Assembly (NCBI RefSeq): GCF_900105195.1
Contig: NZ_FNRX01000002.1
Coordinates: forward strand, 2,232,001 to 2,296,000
DNA length: 64,000 nt
Reading direction: 5' to 3'
Origin: Rhodococcus pyridinivorans
Lineage (GTDB): Bacteria > Actinomycetota > Actinomycetes > Mycobacteriales > Mycobacteriaceae
Below the pieces are notes generated by a model that saw only the letters and a program-made list of their open reading frames with translations, had not been told where the DNA came from and did no database searches. Numbering within the stretch: the first letter of the stretch is position 1; each line of letters begins with the position of its first letter. Of the stretch, positions 28,988-37,624 are shown piece after piece. Both the position numbers and the translations under genes were made by a program.

Positions 28988-30490
28988 ATGGACTACTCGG
29001 AGTATCGGAGTCACGACGCGACCGGCCTGGCCGAACTCGTCGCGACGGGGCAGGTATCGGCGAGCGAGTTGCTCGAGACCGCGATCGCGCGGCTCGACAC
29101 GGTCGAACCGACACTGAACACCGTCGTCCGCAGGCTCGACGACAAGGCCCGTGTCCTGGCACGCGAACCGCTCGACGGTCCGTTCGCCGGGGTGCCGTTC
29201 CTGCTCAAGGATCTGGGGCAGGATCTGGCCGGTGAGCCGACCTCGTGCGGGTCCCGTGTCCTCGCGGACCTGCCGATGGACGAGAACTCGGTGATCGTCG
29301 ACCGGTGGCTCGGAGCCGGCCTGGTCCCGTTCGCCAAGACCAACACCCCCGAGTTCGGGGCGAAGGGCATCACCGAGCCCGAGGCGTTCGGGGCCACCCG
29401 AAACCCGTGGGATCCGTCGGTGACGCCGGGCGGGTCATCGGGTGGTTCCGCCGCGGCGGTCGCGGCCGGCGTCGTTCCCGCGGCGGGAGCGAGCGACGGC
29501 GGCGGCTCCATCCGCATTCCCGCCGCCTGCTGCGGGCTCCTCGGGCTCAAGCCCGGACGCGGACTCGTGCCCACCGGTATGCGCGGCGGGGAACCGCTGC
29601 ACGGCGCGGCTACCAACGGGGTGATCTGCCGGACGGTGCGCGACGCCGCTGCCTTCCTCGACGTCATGGCGGGCCCGTACGCGGGTGGGCCGTATCTCGT
29701 CGAGCGTGCCCGGTCGTACGCAGAGGCCGCGCGCTCGGCGCCGAAGCGGTTGCGGATCGGATACGAGACCGCGTCACCGATCGGGACGCCGGTCGATCCG
29801 GAGGCAAAGGCCGCGGTGGACGCTGCCGTCGCGGTGCTCGAGGAACTCGGCCATCACGTCGAACCCGCCTCGACGGGTATCGACGAACGGCGTCTCGCAG
29901 AGGACTTCCTCATCATGTGGTTCGCCACGGCTGCCGCGGAGGTCGCCGAGGCCTGCCGCCTCACCGGAGCACGACCCGAGGACTTCGAGTTCGACACCCG
30001 CATCATCGCCGCCGTGGGCAAGGCGACCTCGGCGTCGGACTACATTGCGGCCCATGCCCGCTGGGCCGAGTACGCGAGCGGTCTCGCGCAGTTCCACGAA
30101 CGCTACGATCTGCTGCTCACGCCGACACTCGCCTTCCCGCCGTCGCGCATCGGCGAACTCGACACGCCCCGCTGGATGCGGCGTGCCGGCGAGGCGCTCC
30201 TGCGTACCCGCACCGCGTGGATCGCGACCCGGGCCGGTTTCATCGACCGGGTGGTGGACGACAATCTGGGGCGCACCCCCTACACGCAGCTGGCCAATAT
30301 CACCGGGCGCCCGGCGATCTCGGTGCCGTTGCACTGGACGGTGTCCGGTCTGCCGCTCGGGGTGCAGTTCGTCGGCCCACTCGGTGGGGAGAGTGTGCTC
30401 CTCGCCCTCGCAGGCGAACTCGAACAGGCCCGGCCGTGGTTCGATCGGCAGCCGCCGCTCGCTCCGGCCGAGTTGTCCGCTACCTCGTGA
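28988..30490 (+). CDS. Amidase signature family protein
   Basis: This 500-aa hydrolase has the amidase-signature Ser-Ser-Lys triad: K74 in PFLLKDLG, cis-Ser S150 in GGSSGGSAAA, and nucleophile S174 in GASDGGGSIRIPA. Length and the GLKPGRGLVP segment fit general amidases rather than GatA; a true gatA lies at 54.6 kb. Substrates in this family range from aliphatic and aromatic amides to peptide amides and cannot be predicted here. The ATG at 28988 is preceded by a GGGGGA run; the longer open frame upstream overlaps the acyltransferase gene. It lies 34 nt downstream of the acyltransferase and is convergent, with a 13-nt gap, with the GNAT gene. Confidence 0.92.
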   Translation: MDYSEYRSHDATGLAELVATGQVSASELLETAIARLDTVEPTLNTVVRRLDDKARVLAREPLDGPFAGVPFLLKDLGQDLAGEPTSCGSRVLADLPMDENSVIVDRWLGAGLVPFAKTNTPEFGAKGITEPEAFGATRNPWDPSVTPGGSSGGSAAAVAAGVVPAAGASDGGGSIRIPAACCGLLGLKPGRGLVPTGMRGGEPLHGAATNGVICRTVRDAAAFLDVMAGPYAGGPYLVERARSYAEAARSAPKRLRIGYETASPIGTPVDPEAKAAVDAAVAVLEELGHHVEPASTGIDERRLAEDFLIMWFATAAAEVAEACRLTGARPEDFEFDTRIIAAVGKATSASDYIAAHARWAEYASGLAQFHERYDLLLTPTLAFPPSRIGELDTPRWMRRAGEALLRTRTAWIATRAGFIDRVVDDNLGRTPYTQLANITGRPAISVPLHWTVSGLPLGVQFVGPLGGESVLLALAGELEQARPWFDRQPPLAPAELSATS

Positions 30491-30503
30491 GTCGAAGGTC
30501 GAC

Positions 30504-31046
30504 TCAGGGTCGGCCCAGTGGCTTCCGGTAGACGACCGTTTCACATAGGACCGCAAGAGCCGGAACGAGTTCCGGATGGCGCGTATCGAGCGGCGCGGGC
30601 TCCTCCGGCACGTACCCGAGCCGGGTGTAGAGCCGGTCGAGGAACACCTTCGACTCGTGTGAGGTGTCGCGCGGACGGATCACCTCGAGTTGCATTGCCT
30701 CGAAACCCCGCTCGGCGAACTCCGTCTCGACGGTGTCGATCAGGACGCGGCCGACGCCCGTGCCGCGGACCTTCGGGTCGGAGGCGAGCATCCCGAACTC
30801 GGCCGTCGTCGCGTCGACCGGGGTCACGCGGATACAGCCGACCACCCGGCCGTGCGAGCGGGCGATGCGAATGCTGCCCTCCCGCGCATATCGGGTGATC
30901 TCGTCCGTGTCGGTCCGTGTGGTGCCCGGTACCCACATGCCGTCCTCGGCCACCGCGTAGACCGCGTTGAGCAGTGCGGTGACGGCGACGATATCGGATT
31001 CGTGCGGTGCCAGGCGCTCGATTTGGAGCGTGTGCTGCTCGTTCAT
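30504..31046 (-). CDS. GNAT-family N-acetyltransferase
   Basis: This 180-aa acetyltransferase has the acetyl-CoA loop VRGTGVGRVLIDTVE (R/Q-x-x-G-x-G/A pattern) near residue 95, preceded by FGMLASDPK and by GCIRVTP (motifs D and A). The ATG at 31046 overlaps the TGA of the glycosyltransferase gene by 4 nt, so it is translated as the last gene of the glucan operon on this strand. The large open frame upstream belongs to that gene in another phase. I know of no equivalent coupled gene in the mycobacterial Rv3030-Rv3032 locus; acylation or acetylation of the same product or of a regulator is possible but speculative. Confidence 0.85.
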   Translation of the reverse strand: MNEQHTLQIERLAPHESDIVAVTALLNAVYAVAEDGMWVPGTTRTDTDEITRYAREGSIRIARSHGRVVGCIRVTPVDATTAEFGMLASDPKVRGTGVGRVLIDTVETEFAERGFEAMQLEVIRPRDTSHESKVFLDRLYTRLGYVPEEPAPLDTRHPELVPALAVLCETVVYRKPLGRP

Positions 31047-32290
31047 CCGCGGTCCGGGAGGGGACGTTGGGGGACAGTGGGGCGTGCGAGCGGGTGACGC
31101 ACCCGCCGCTTCGCCGACGAGTAGACCTGCGCGGTTTCTTCGGCGACGCGGCGCCAGTCGAAGTCGTCGGTCAGTCGTGCCCGAGCCGCCCGCGCGCGCA
31201 CTCGGGCGGCCTCGGGATCGTCGAGGGTTTCCCGGACGGCCGAGACGAGTCCGGCCACGTCGCCGGGCCGGAACGACAGTCCGGTCACGCCGTCGACCAC
31301 GGCTTCGCCCAGGCCGCCGGCGGTGGACGCGATGAGCGGGGTACCCGCTGCGGCGGCCTCGAGGGCGATGATGCCGAACGGCTCGTAGCGGCTCGGCAGC
31401 ACGATCGCGTCGGCGCCGTGCAGCCAGCCGAGCAGTTCGGTGTGGTCGAGGTTGCCGAGGAAACTCACCGAGCGTGCGACGCGGTGTACGCGTGCCTGCT
31501 CGTGCAGCCACTCGAACTGGGTGCCCTCACCGGCGACCACGAGGGTCGTGCCGGGATGCGAGCGGCGGATGCGGGGGAGCGCGGCGATCGCGTCCTGCAC
31601 ACCCTTCTCGTATTCGAGGCGGCCGACGTACAGCAGTCGTGCCGGCCCGGGACGCGGTTCGCGGTCGCGGTACGACCAGGTGGTGATGTCGATGCCGTTG
31701 CGGATCACGGAGATCTCCGGCAGGTCCGGACCGTACAACTCGGTGACCTCGTCGTGCATCGACGCCGAACACGTGATGAGACGGTCGGATTCGTTGGCGA
31801 GCCACCACTCGACGGAATGCACCTGGCGGTTGATCCGGCCCGACAGCCAACCGCTGTGGCGACCGGCCTCGGTCGCGTGCAGGGTCGACACGAGCGGCAC
31901 GTCGAAGTACTCGGCCAGCGCGATCGCGGGGTGGGCGACGAGCCAGTCGTGGGCGTGGACGACGTCCGGATACCAACCTTCGCCGATGCCGCCGCGGGTC
32001 AGCCCGATCCCGGCGCGGACCATCGCGTGGCCCATCGCCAGCGTCCAGGCGATCATGTCCTCGCCGAAGTCGAAGTGGGGTGCGTCCTCCGCGACCGCCA
32101 CCACGAGCACGCCGTCGGCGATGTGGCTGATCGTGGGGTGGGTCGACGCATCGGTGCCGGTCGGGCGACGTGACAGCACCACCACCTCGTTGCCCGCCGC
32201 GGCGAGTTCGGTGGCGAGATGATGGACGTGTCTGCCCAGGCCGCCAACGACGACGGGTGGGTACTCCCATGAGACGAGCAGAATCTTCAT
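31043..32290 (-). CDS. GT4 alpha-(1->4)-glucosyltransferase (Rv3032-type)
   Basis: This 415-aa retaining glycosyltransferase has the GT-B fold. The N-terminal glycine-rich loop ILLVSWEYPPVVVGGLGRHVHHL is typical of glycogen synthase-like GT4/GT5 enzymes, and the C-terminal EPFGIIALE is the E-x7-E donor-binding motif. M. tuberculosis Rv3032 (414 aa) elongates the alpha-1,4-glucan of methylglucose lipopolysaccharide and contributes to glycogen; this gene shares its neighbours. GGAGG lies 7 nt before the ATG at 32290, which overlaps the GH57 stop (ATGA). The stop in turn overlaps the GNAT start. Confidence 0.92.
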   Translation of the reverse strand: MKILLVSWEYPPVVVGGLGRHVHHLATELAAAGNEVVVLSRRPTGTDASTHPTISHIADGVLVVAVAEDAPHFDFGEDMIAWTLAMGHAMVRAGIGLTRGGIGEGWYPDVVHAHDWLVAHPAIALAEYFDVPLVSTLHATEAGRHSGWLSGRINRQVHSVEWWLANESDRLITCSASMHDEVTELYGPDLPEISVIRNGIDITTWSYRDREPRPGPARLLYVGRLEYEKGVQDAIAALPRIRRSHPGTTLVVAGEGTQFEWLHEQARVHRVARSVSFLGNLDHTELLGWLHGADAIVLPSRYEPFGIIALEAAAAGTPLIASTAGGLGEAVVDGVTGLSFRPGDVAGLVSAVRETLDDPEAARVRARAARARLTDDFDWRRVAEETAQVYSSAKRRVRHPLARPTVPQRPLPDRG

Positions 32291-33837
32291 CGCGGGCCTC
32301 CGTGGCGTCCGGGCAGTCGTCGGGCGTCGAGTCCTGGGAAGAGATTGTCGGCGCGGTTCCATCCGTCGGCCAGACGCCGTGCCGTCTCGGTGCGTCCGGA
32401 GTCGACCGCCTCGGCGATCTCACGCAGGGCGTGGGCGTGTTTGTGCGCGCGGTCGCGGGCATAGGCGGCGGCGGTGTCCTTGCTGACCATGAACGCCCAG
32501 TCGCTGGAGACCGTCAGCAGCGCTTCGCGCACCATCTGGTCGTGCACGCGGTTGCGGAGCGCGACCGACGACGTGCTCTGCTCGCGGGACTTGTCGATGC
32601 TGTCGAGGGTCGTGCGCACCACCTCGTCGTTGAGACGCACGAGATCGGCGACCTGGTCGCCGGCCCAGACCCGCCAGTCCTTGCCCGAACCCCACGACGA
32701 ATTCTCGAGATCGACGGAGGCGCCGACGTATCCGCGGTCGCGGGCATCGGCGAGGGTTCCCACCTCGATGCCGGCCTCGGGAAGCGCGCGGAGCAGTCGT
32801 TCGAGGAAGATCGGACCTTCGAACCACCAGTGGCCGAACAGTTCCGTGTCGAAGGCCGCGACGACGAGTGCGTCCCGGCCGATGCGGCCGGATTCGCTGC
32901 GCAATCGCTGCCGGACGGTCTCGACGAAGTCGGCGACGTGCCGGTCGACGGCGTGCGACGCGAGTTCGGGATCGTAGGGCGCCTTCTCGTGCGAGGGCAC
33001 CGTGCGGCCCGTGACGCGGGACGGTTTGAGTCCGGTGTCGTGGCAGTAGGTGTGGAAGTCGCGGTAGGCGGAGTGGCCGGGATAGCCGGACTTCGGCGAC
33101 CACACCCGGTACGAGACCTGCAGGTCGCGGCCGAAACACACGACGTCCGAGTCGCGGACCGTGCGGCCGAGCGAGGTGTCGCCGCGCAGCGCAGGACCGT
33201 CGACCATGAAGTGCTCGACTCCCGCTGCGGCGTAATCGTTCTCCATGCCCGGCGTGTAACCGCATTCCGGGCCCCAGATGCCGCGGGGGCGATGGTTCCA
33301 GCGGGCGTGCGCGTCGGCGAGACCTTCGGACAACGAGAAGGTGCGCAGTCGCGGGTCGAGGAGGGGCTGGAACGGATGGGCGAGAGGCCCACCGAGCAGT
33401 TCGATCGCGTCGGCGTCGATCAGCTGCCGCACGACGGGAGATCCGCCGTGGCGCCATTGGGTTTCGAAGTCCTCCAGTGCCGCGGTGGCGGCGCGGTGCT
33501 CGCGGGCGCCGAGTGCGCGGTAGGACTCCTCCCGCATGCCGGCCGCCTCGTGCGCGCGCAGTTGCCAGTTGCCGAGCCAGTGGTGCATCCCGGCGAGGCA
33601 GTGCGGGTCGTCGAGTTGCGCGGCCAGTACCGGGGTGATGCCGAGTGTGAGCATCCGGGTTCGGCCTTCGGCGGCGAGCCGCCGCAGCACGTCGGTGACG
33701 GGCAGATAGGTCGCTGCCCACGACTGGTAGAGCCATTCCTCGCCGACGGGCCACCGGCCGTGGTGGGCGAGCCACGGGAGGTGGGAGTGGAGGACGAGCG
33801 CGAACATCCCGGGTTCGCGGGACGATGCGGCACTCAC
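32287..33837 (-). CDS. GH57/DUF1957 alpha-glucan branching enzyme (Rv3031-type)
   Basis: This protein of about 516 aa is closely similar in pattern to M. tuberculosis Rv3031. The N-terminal FALVLHSHLPWLAHHGRWPV contains the HxH of family GH57, GIWGPECGYTPGME carries the catalytic nucleophile Glu, and VAAFDTELFGHWWFEGP the acid Asp. A C-terminal helical DUF1957 part follows. It introduces alpha-1,6 branches into the glucan made by the adjacent glycosyltransferase. The GTG at 33837 overlaps the methyltransferase stop (GTGA); a later ATG, at residue 12, would also fit. All four genes of this strand overlap by 4 nt, indicating strict co-translation. Confidence 0.92.
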   Translation of the reverse strand: MSAASSREPGMFALVLHSHLPWLAHHGRWPVGEEWLYQSWAATYLPVTDVLRRLAAEGRTRMLTLGITPVLAAQLDDPHCLAGMHHWLGNWQLRAHEAAGMREESYRALGAREHRAATAALEDFETQWRHGGSPVVRQLIDADAIELLGGPLAHPFQPLLDPRLRTFSLSEGLADAHARWNHRPRGIWGPECGYTPGMENDYAAAGVEHFMVDGPALRGDTSLGRTVRDSDVVCFGRDLQVSYRVWSPKSGYPGHSAYRDFHTYCHDTGLKPSRVTGRTVPSHEKAPYDPELASHAVDRHVADFVETVRQRLRSESGRIGRDALVVAAFDTELFGHWWFEGPIFLERLLRALPEAGIEVGTLADARDRGYVGASVDLENSSWGSGKDWRVWAGDQVADLVRLNDEVVRTTLDSIDKSREQSTSSVALRNRVHDQMVREALLTVSSDWAFMVSKDTAAAYARDRAHKHAHALREIAEAVDSGRTETARRLADGWNRADNLFPGLDARRLPGRHGGPR

Positions 33838-34634
33838 GGAGCGGTGTCCTTCGCTGCGGGGTCCTTCACGGCGATCGCGACCAGATCGAGGCTCGCATCG
33901 ATGTTCTCGGGGACGATGGCGAAGTCGTCGGTGGAGACCATCGCGACGTCGGCGGTGAGATCGTCCGGCCACGGCTGCCCGGCGAGGGCGCGCTCGATCT
34001 GGGCGTCGATGAACGATCCGCCGTGCTTGGCATCGAGTGCGCGCAGCGTGGGGCCGTGGTGCACGCCGGTCATGAGTTCGACGCGGAAGCCGGCGTCCTC
34101 GAGCAGTTCGGTCAGTTCGGCGGCGTTCAGCTCACGGGTGTGGAAGGGGTTGAGCGGGGTGTCGCGGCCGGGGGAGAAGGTGATCCGGTTGGGAGTACTG
34201 ATGAGCAATTCGCCGCCGGGGGTAAGAACGCGGTGACATTCGCGTAGGAACTGTGTCTGATCCCACAAATGCTCGATCACCTGGAAGTTCACGACCGTAT
34301 CGACCGATTCGTCCTCGAGGGGAAGTTCGGCGAGGTTTCCGTGCCGGATGTCCACGCGGGGGTAGCGCGCGCGGATGTGTGCGACGGCGCTCTCGTCGTA
34401 GTCGAGGCCGATCACGCGCGTCGCCACATCGGCGATCATGTCGGCCCCGTAGCCTTCGCCGGCGCCGGCCTCGAGCACGGCCCGGTTCACGCAACGGGGG
34501 AGAAAGTTCTGGTAGACGACCTCGTGACGTCGGAACCAATAGTTCTCCTCGGCGATGCCGGGGACCGTCCGTTCGCCGGTGAGGGGGAGGGCGTGCGCGT
34601 CATCGGCGCGGGCGGGGGTGTCGCTCACCGCCAC
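33834..34634 (-). CDS. SAM-dependent methyltransferase (Rv3030-type)
   Basis: This 266-aa class I methyltransferase has motif I LEAGAGEGYGADM, GLDYDESAV, then VDTVVNFQVIEHLWD and LTPGGELLISTPNR. It corresponds to M. tuberculosis Rv3030, proposed to methylate the glucan of methylglucose lipopolysaccharide. It is the first gene of the four-gene minus-strand operon. The GTG at 34634 has GGGGAGAGG 9 nt upstream; another GTG two codons later is possible. It diverges from etfB across 223 nt that hold an inverted repeat and a likely etf promoter. Confidence 0.9.
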   Translation of the reverse strand: MAVSDTPARADDAHALPLTGERTVPGIAEENYWFRRHEVVYQNFLPRCVNRAVLEAGAGEGYGADMIADVATRVIGLDYDESAVAHIRARYPRVDIRHGNLAELPLEDESVDTVVNFQVIEHLWDQTQFLRECHRVLTPGGELLISTPNRITFSPGRDTPLNPFHTRELNAAELTELLEDAGFRVELMTGVHHGPTLRALDAKHGGSFIDAQIERALAGQPWPDDLTADVAMVSTDDFAIVPENIDASLDLVAIAVKDPAAKDTAP

Positions 34635-34730
34635 GACATTAGACCTCTCCCCGGAGGGGTGGTCTCCGGTGTTCCAGATCACAGGTTTCGTCGTCCTTCC
34701 GTACGGCTATGGTGAACCGGGAATCCCGTC

Positions 34731-34765
34731 AAGTTACTGACTGGTAACTTAGCGGCTGATAATCT
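34731..34765 (+). promoter_or_regulatory. Inverted repeat and -10 upstream of etfBA
   Basis: AAGTTAC (34731-34737) and GTAACTT (34744-34750) form a perfect 7-bp inverted repeat with a 6-bp centre. GATAAT/TAATCT at 34758-34765 is a good -10 candidate, which puts the repeat over the -35/spacer region, where a TetR-type repressor would block transcription. About 90 nt of leader follow before AGGAGG and the etfB ATG. The regulator is unknown. Confidence 0.55.
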
Positions 34766-34857
34766 ATCGCACACGCCGTGCGAAAGACACGAGTGCTCGG
34801 TTCAGGCAGCGCCTTGCCGACCAAAGGCAGCTACACACAGGAGGTCGACGCAGACCC

Positions 34858-35643
34858 ATGACGAACATCGTCGTTTTGATCAAGCAGGTCCCCGACACGT
34901 GGTCCGAGCGCAAGCTCAGCGACGGCGACTACACGCTCGACCGTGAGGCCGCCGACGCCGTGCTCGACGAGATCAACGAGCGCGCCGTCGAGGAAGCTCT
35001 GCTCATCAAGGAGCGCGACGGCGGTGAGGTCACCGTTCTGACCGCCGGCCCGGACCGCGCCACCGACGCCATCCGCAAGGCGCTGTCCATGGGCGCCGAC
35101 AAGGCGATCCACCTCAACGATCCCGCCATGCACGGCTCCGACTCGATCCAGACCGCGTACGCGATCGCCGCTGCGCTCGGCCAGATCGAGGGTGTCGAGC
35201 TGGTCATCGCCGGTAATGAGGCCACCGACGGTCGCGTGGGCGCCGTGCCCGCGATCATCGCCGAGTACCTGGGCCTGCCCCACCTGACGCACCTGCGCAA
35301 GCTCACGATCGCGGACGGCAAGGCCGCCGGCGAGCGCGAGACCGACGAGGGCGTCTTCGGCATCGAGGCTCCGCTCCCCGCCATCGTCTCGGTCACCGAG
35401 AAGATCAACGAGCCCCGCTTCCCCTCCTTCAAGGGCATCATGGCCGCGAAGAAGAAGGAAGTTCAGACCCTCACCCTCGCCGACATCGGTCTCGATCCCG
35501 AGATCTTCGGTGTTGCGAACGCTGCGTCCACCGTCACCGGTGTGACTCCGAAGCCCCCGCGCACCGCGGGTGAGCGCGTCACCGACGAGGGCGACGGCGG
35601 CAGCAAGATCGCTCAGTACCTGGTCGGCCAGAAGATCATCTGA
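34858..35643 (+). CDS. etfB: Electron transfer flavoprotein subunit beta (FixA)
   Basis: This 261-aa subunit of the ETF heterodimer accepts electrons from acyl-CoA and other dehydrogenases; the beta subunit binds AMP. Visible features are MTNIVVLIKQVPDTW, the AMP loop region DRATDAIRKALSMGADKAIHL and VIAGNEATDGRVGAVPAIIAEYLGLP. A strong AGGAGG precedes the ATG. It forms an operon with etfA 45 nt downstream. Length and order match Rv3029c-Rv3028c. Confidence 0.97.
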   Translation: MTNIVVLIKQVPDTWSERKLSDGDYTLDREAADAVLDEINERAVEEALLIKERDGGEVTVLTAGPDRATDAIRKALSMGADKAIHLNDPAMHGSDSIQTAYAIAAALGQIEGVELVIAGNEATDGRVGAVPAIIAEYLGLPHLTHLRKLTIADGKAAGERETDEGVFGIEAPLPAIVSVTEKINEPRFPSFKGIMAAKKKEVQTLTLADIGLDPEIFGVANAASTVTGVTPKPPRTAGERVTDEGDGGSKIAQYLVGQKII

Positions 35644-35688
35644 TCGCGCCCCGCGACAACATCTGACATATCTAGGAGAGAAGTAGTA

Positions 35689-36645
35689 ATGGCAGAAGTA
35701 CTCGTGCTCGTCGAGCATGCCGAGGGCGCGCTCAAGAAGGTCAGCACCGAACTCATCACCGCCGCGCGTGTGCTCGGCGAGCCCTCCGCCGTCGTCGCAG
35801 GTGCCCCCGGCACCGCCGACGCGCTGCAGGACGCCCTCGCCGCCGCCGGTGCGGTCAAGGTCTACGCCGCCGAGTCCGAAGACGTCGACAACTACCTGGT
35901 GACCCCGAAGGTCGACGTCCTCGCGTCGCTCGTCGAGTCCACCAGCCCCGCCGCCGTCATCACCGCCGCGTCCGTCGAGGGCAAGGAGGTGTCGGGCCGC
36001 CTCGCCGCCCGCATCGGCTCCGGTCTGCTCGTCGATGTCGTCGACGTCAAGGCCGACGGCTCCGCCGTGCACTCGATCTTCGGTGGCGCGTTCACCGTCG
36101 ACGCCAAGGCCAACGGTGAGGTCCCCGTGATCTCCATCCGCCCGGGCGCCATCGAGGCCAAGCCCGAGGCTGCCGCCGCCGAGCGTGTGGCCGTCGAGGT
36201 TCCGGCCCAGGAAGAGAACGCCGTGAAGATCGTCTCGCGCGATCCGATCGTCGGCGGCGACCGTCCGGAGTTGACCGAGGCGTCGATCGTCGTCTCCGGT
36301 GGCCGCGGTGTCGGTTCGGCCGACAAGTTCTCCGTCGTCGAGGAGCTCGCCGACTCGCTCGGTGCCGCCGTCGGTGCTTCCCGCGCCGCCGTCGACTCGG
36401 GCTACTACCCGGGCCAGTTCCAGGTCGGTCAGACCGGTAAGACGGTCTCCCCGCAGCTGTACGTCGCGCTCGGCATCTCCGGCGCCATCCAGCACCGCGC
36501 CGGCATGCAGACGTCGAAGACCATCGTCGCCGTCAACAAGGACGAAGAGGCCCCGATTTTCGAGATCGCGGACTACGGCGTCGTCGGCGACCTGTTCAAC
36601 GTCGCTCCGCAGCTGACCGAGGAGGTCAAGAAGCACAAGGGCTGA
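35689..36645 (+). CDS. etfA: Electron transfer flavoprotein subunit alpha (FixB)
   Basis: This 318-aa FAD-binding subunit of ETF pairs with etfB and feeds electrons to the quinone pool through an ETF-quinone oxidoreductase. The C-terminal FAD domain shows [49 protein letters not shown] and [22 protein letters not shown], all diagnostic. AGGAGAG precedes the ATG. A strong terminator follows, so etfBA is a two-gene unit. Confidence 0.97.
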   Translation: MAEVLVLVEHAEGALKKVSTELITAARVLGEPSAVVAGAPGTADALQDALAAAGAVKVYAAESEDVDNYLVTPKVDVLASLVESTSPAAVITAASVEGKEVSGRLAARIGSGLLVDVVDVKADGSAVHSIFGGAFTVDAKANGEVPVISIRPGAIEAKPEAAAAERVAVEVPAQEENAVKIVSRDPIVGGDRPELTEASIVVSGGRGVGSADKFSVVEELADSLGAAVGASRAAVDSGYYPGQFQVGQTGKTVSPQLYVALGISGAIQHRAGMQTSKTIVAVNKDEEAPIFEIADYGVVGDLFNVAPQLTEEVKKHKG

Positions 36646-36670
36646 TCCGCTCCGGCAGATCGATCCCTGC

Positions 36671-36703
36671 GCGGCCCCGCTCCTTCGAAAGGAGCGGGGC
36701 CGC
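36671..36703 (+). terminator. Hairpin terminator after etfA
   Basis: A perfect 15-bp stem (GCGGCCCCGCTCCTT at 36671-36685, its complement at 36689-36703) with a tight CGA loop lies 25 nt after the etfA stop. Confidence 0.88.
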
Positions 36704-36793
36704 GTGCATTCTGCGGGAGTGTTCATCGGCGATGCATCGCCGCGACACCCCGTCGCCGCCGGCGCGCCTCCCACGGTCGTTACACCTTGGGGC

Positions 36794-37624
36794 ATGACCA
36801 CATCGCCGGTGCTGTACCGCCCGAGTGGGTTCACCGCTCCCGTCCTGTCCGGCCCCCACTACTCCCTCGTCGTGTCGACGGAAGCGTCGGATCGCCTGGC
36901 TGCGCAACGCCTTCGGTACCGGGTTTTCTCCGGTGAACCCGGCTTCCGGATCCCCGATGCGGGGGGCGCATCCGACGCCGACCGGTTCGACGAGTTCTGC
37001 GACCACGTGCTGGTGCGCGATCGGGTCACCGACGACGTCGTCGGCTGTTACCGGATGCTGCCGCCCGAAGCCGCCCGCGAGGCCGGTGGGTACTACACCG
37101 CCACCGAATTCGATCTCTCCGCACTCGACCCACACGGGCGAGGCCTGGTGGAGATGGGCAGGGCCTGCGTCGATCCAGCCCACCGTTCCGGATCGGTCCT
37201 CACCCTGATGTGGGCCGGCATCCTGCACTATCTCGAGGCGACCGGACACAACGAGGTCGTCGGATGCGTCTCGGTGCCCATGCGCACGACGCCCGACGAG
37301 CCCGAGGCGTCGAACGTTCGGGCCGTGCGCGACCTGCTGCTCGAACGACACGCCGTCGAACCCGCAGCGCGGGTCCGACCGCTGAATCCCGTGATGGTCG
37401 AAGGCCACCCGCTCGACGAGATCGCTCCGTTGCCGCGTCCCGTGGTCCCGCCGCTCCTGCGCGGATACCTGCGGCTCGGTGCCCGGATCTGTGGTGAACC
37501 GGCCCACGATCCGGACTTCGGGGTCGCCGACTTCGTCGCGATACTAGCCGTGGACCGGGCGGACACCCGCTATCTCGCCCGCCTGCGCGCGGCCGCCGAG
37601 CGTGCCGAGCGGGGGTCGCGGTGA
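36794..37624 (+). CDS. OlsB-like GNAT acyltransferase (Rv3027c-type)
   Basis: This 276-aa protein matches the hemolysin-like/ornithine N-acyltransferase group. Key stretches are AAQRLRYRVFSGEPGF, RFDEFCDHVLVRD, VVGCYRMLPPEAAREAGGYYTATEFDL, LVEMGRACVDPAHR and GCVSVPM. OlsB enzymes attach a 3-hydroxyacyl chain to ornithine in the first step of ornithine lipid synthesis. The start is ATG 36794; an upstream extension in frame runs into the etfA terminator and is not protein-like. The stop overlaps the next start (GTGA), pairing it with a PlsC-type O-acyltransferase, the same order of functions as olsB-olsA. The substrate here is inference. Confidence 0.82.
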   Translation: MTTSPVLYRPSGFTAPVLSGPHYSLVVSTEASDRLAAQRLRYRVFSGEPGFRIPDAGGASDADRFDEFCDHVLVRDRVTDDVVGCYRMLPPEAAREAGGYYTATEFDLSALDPHGRGLVEMGRACVDPAHRSGSVLTLMWAGILHYLEATGHNEVVGCVSVPMRTTPDEPEASNVRAVRDLLLERHAVEPAARVRPLNPVMVEGHPLDEIAPLPRPVVPPLLRGYLRLGARICGEPAHDPDFGVADFVAILAVDRADTRYLARLRAAAERAERGSR

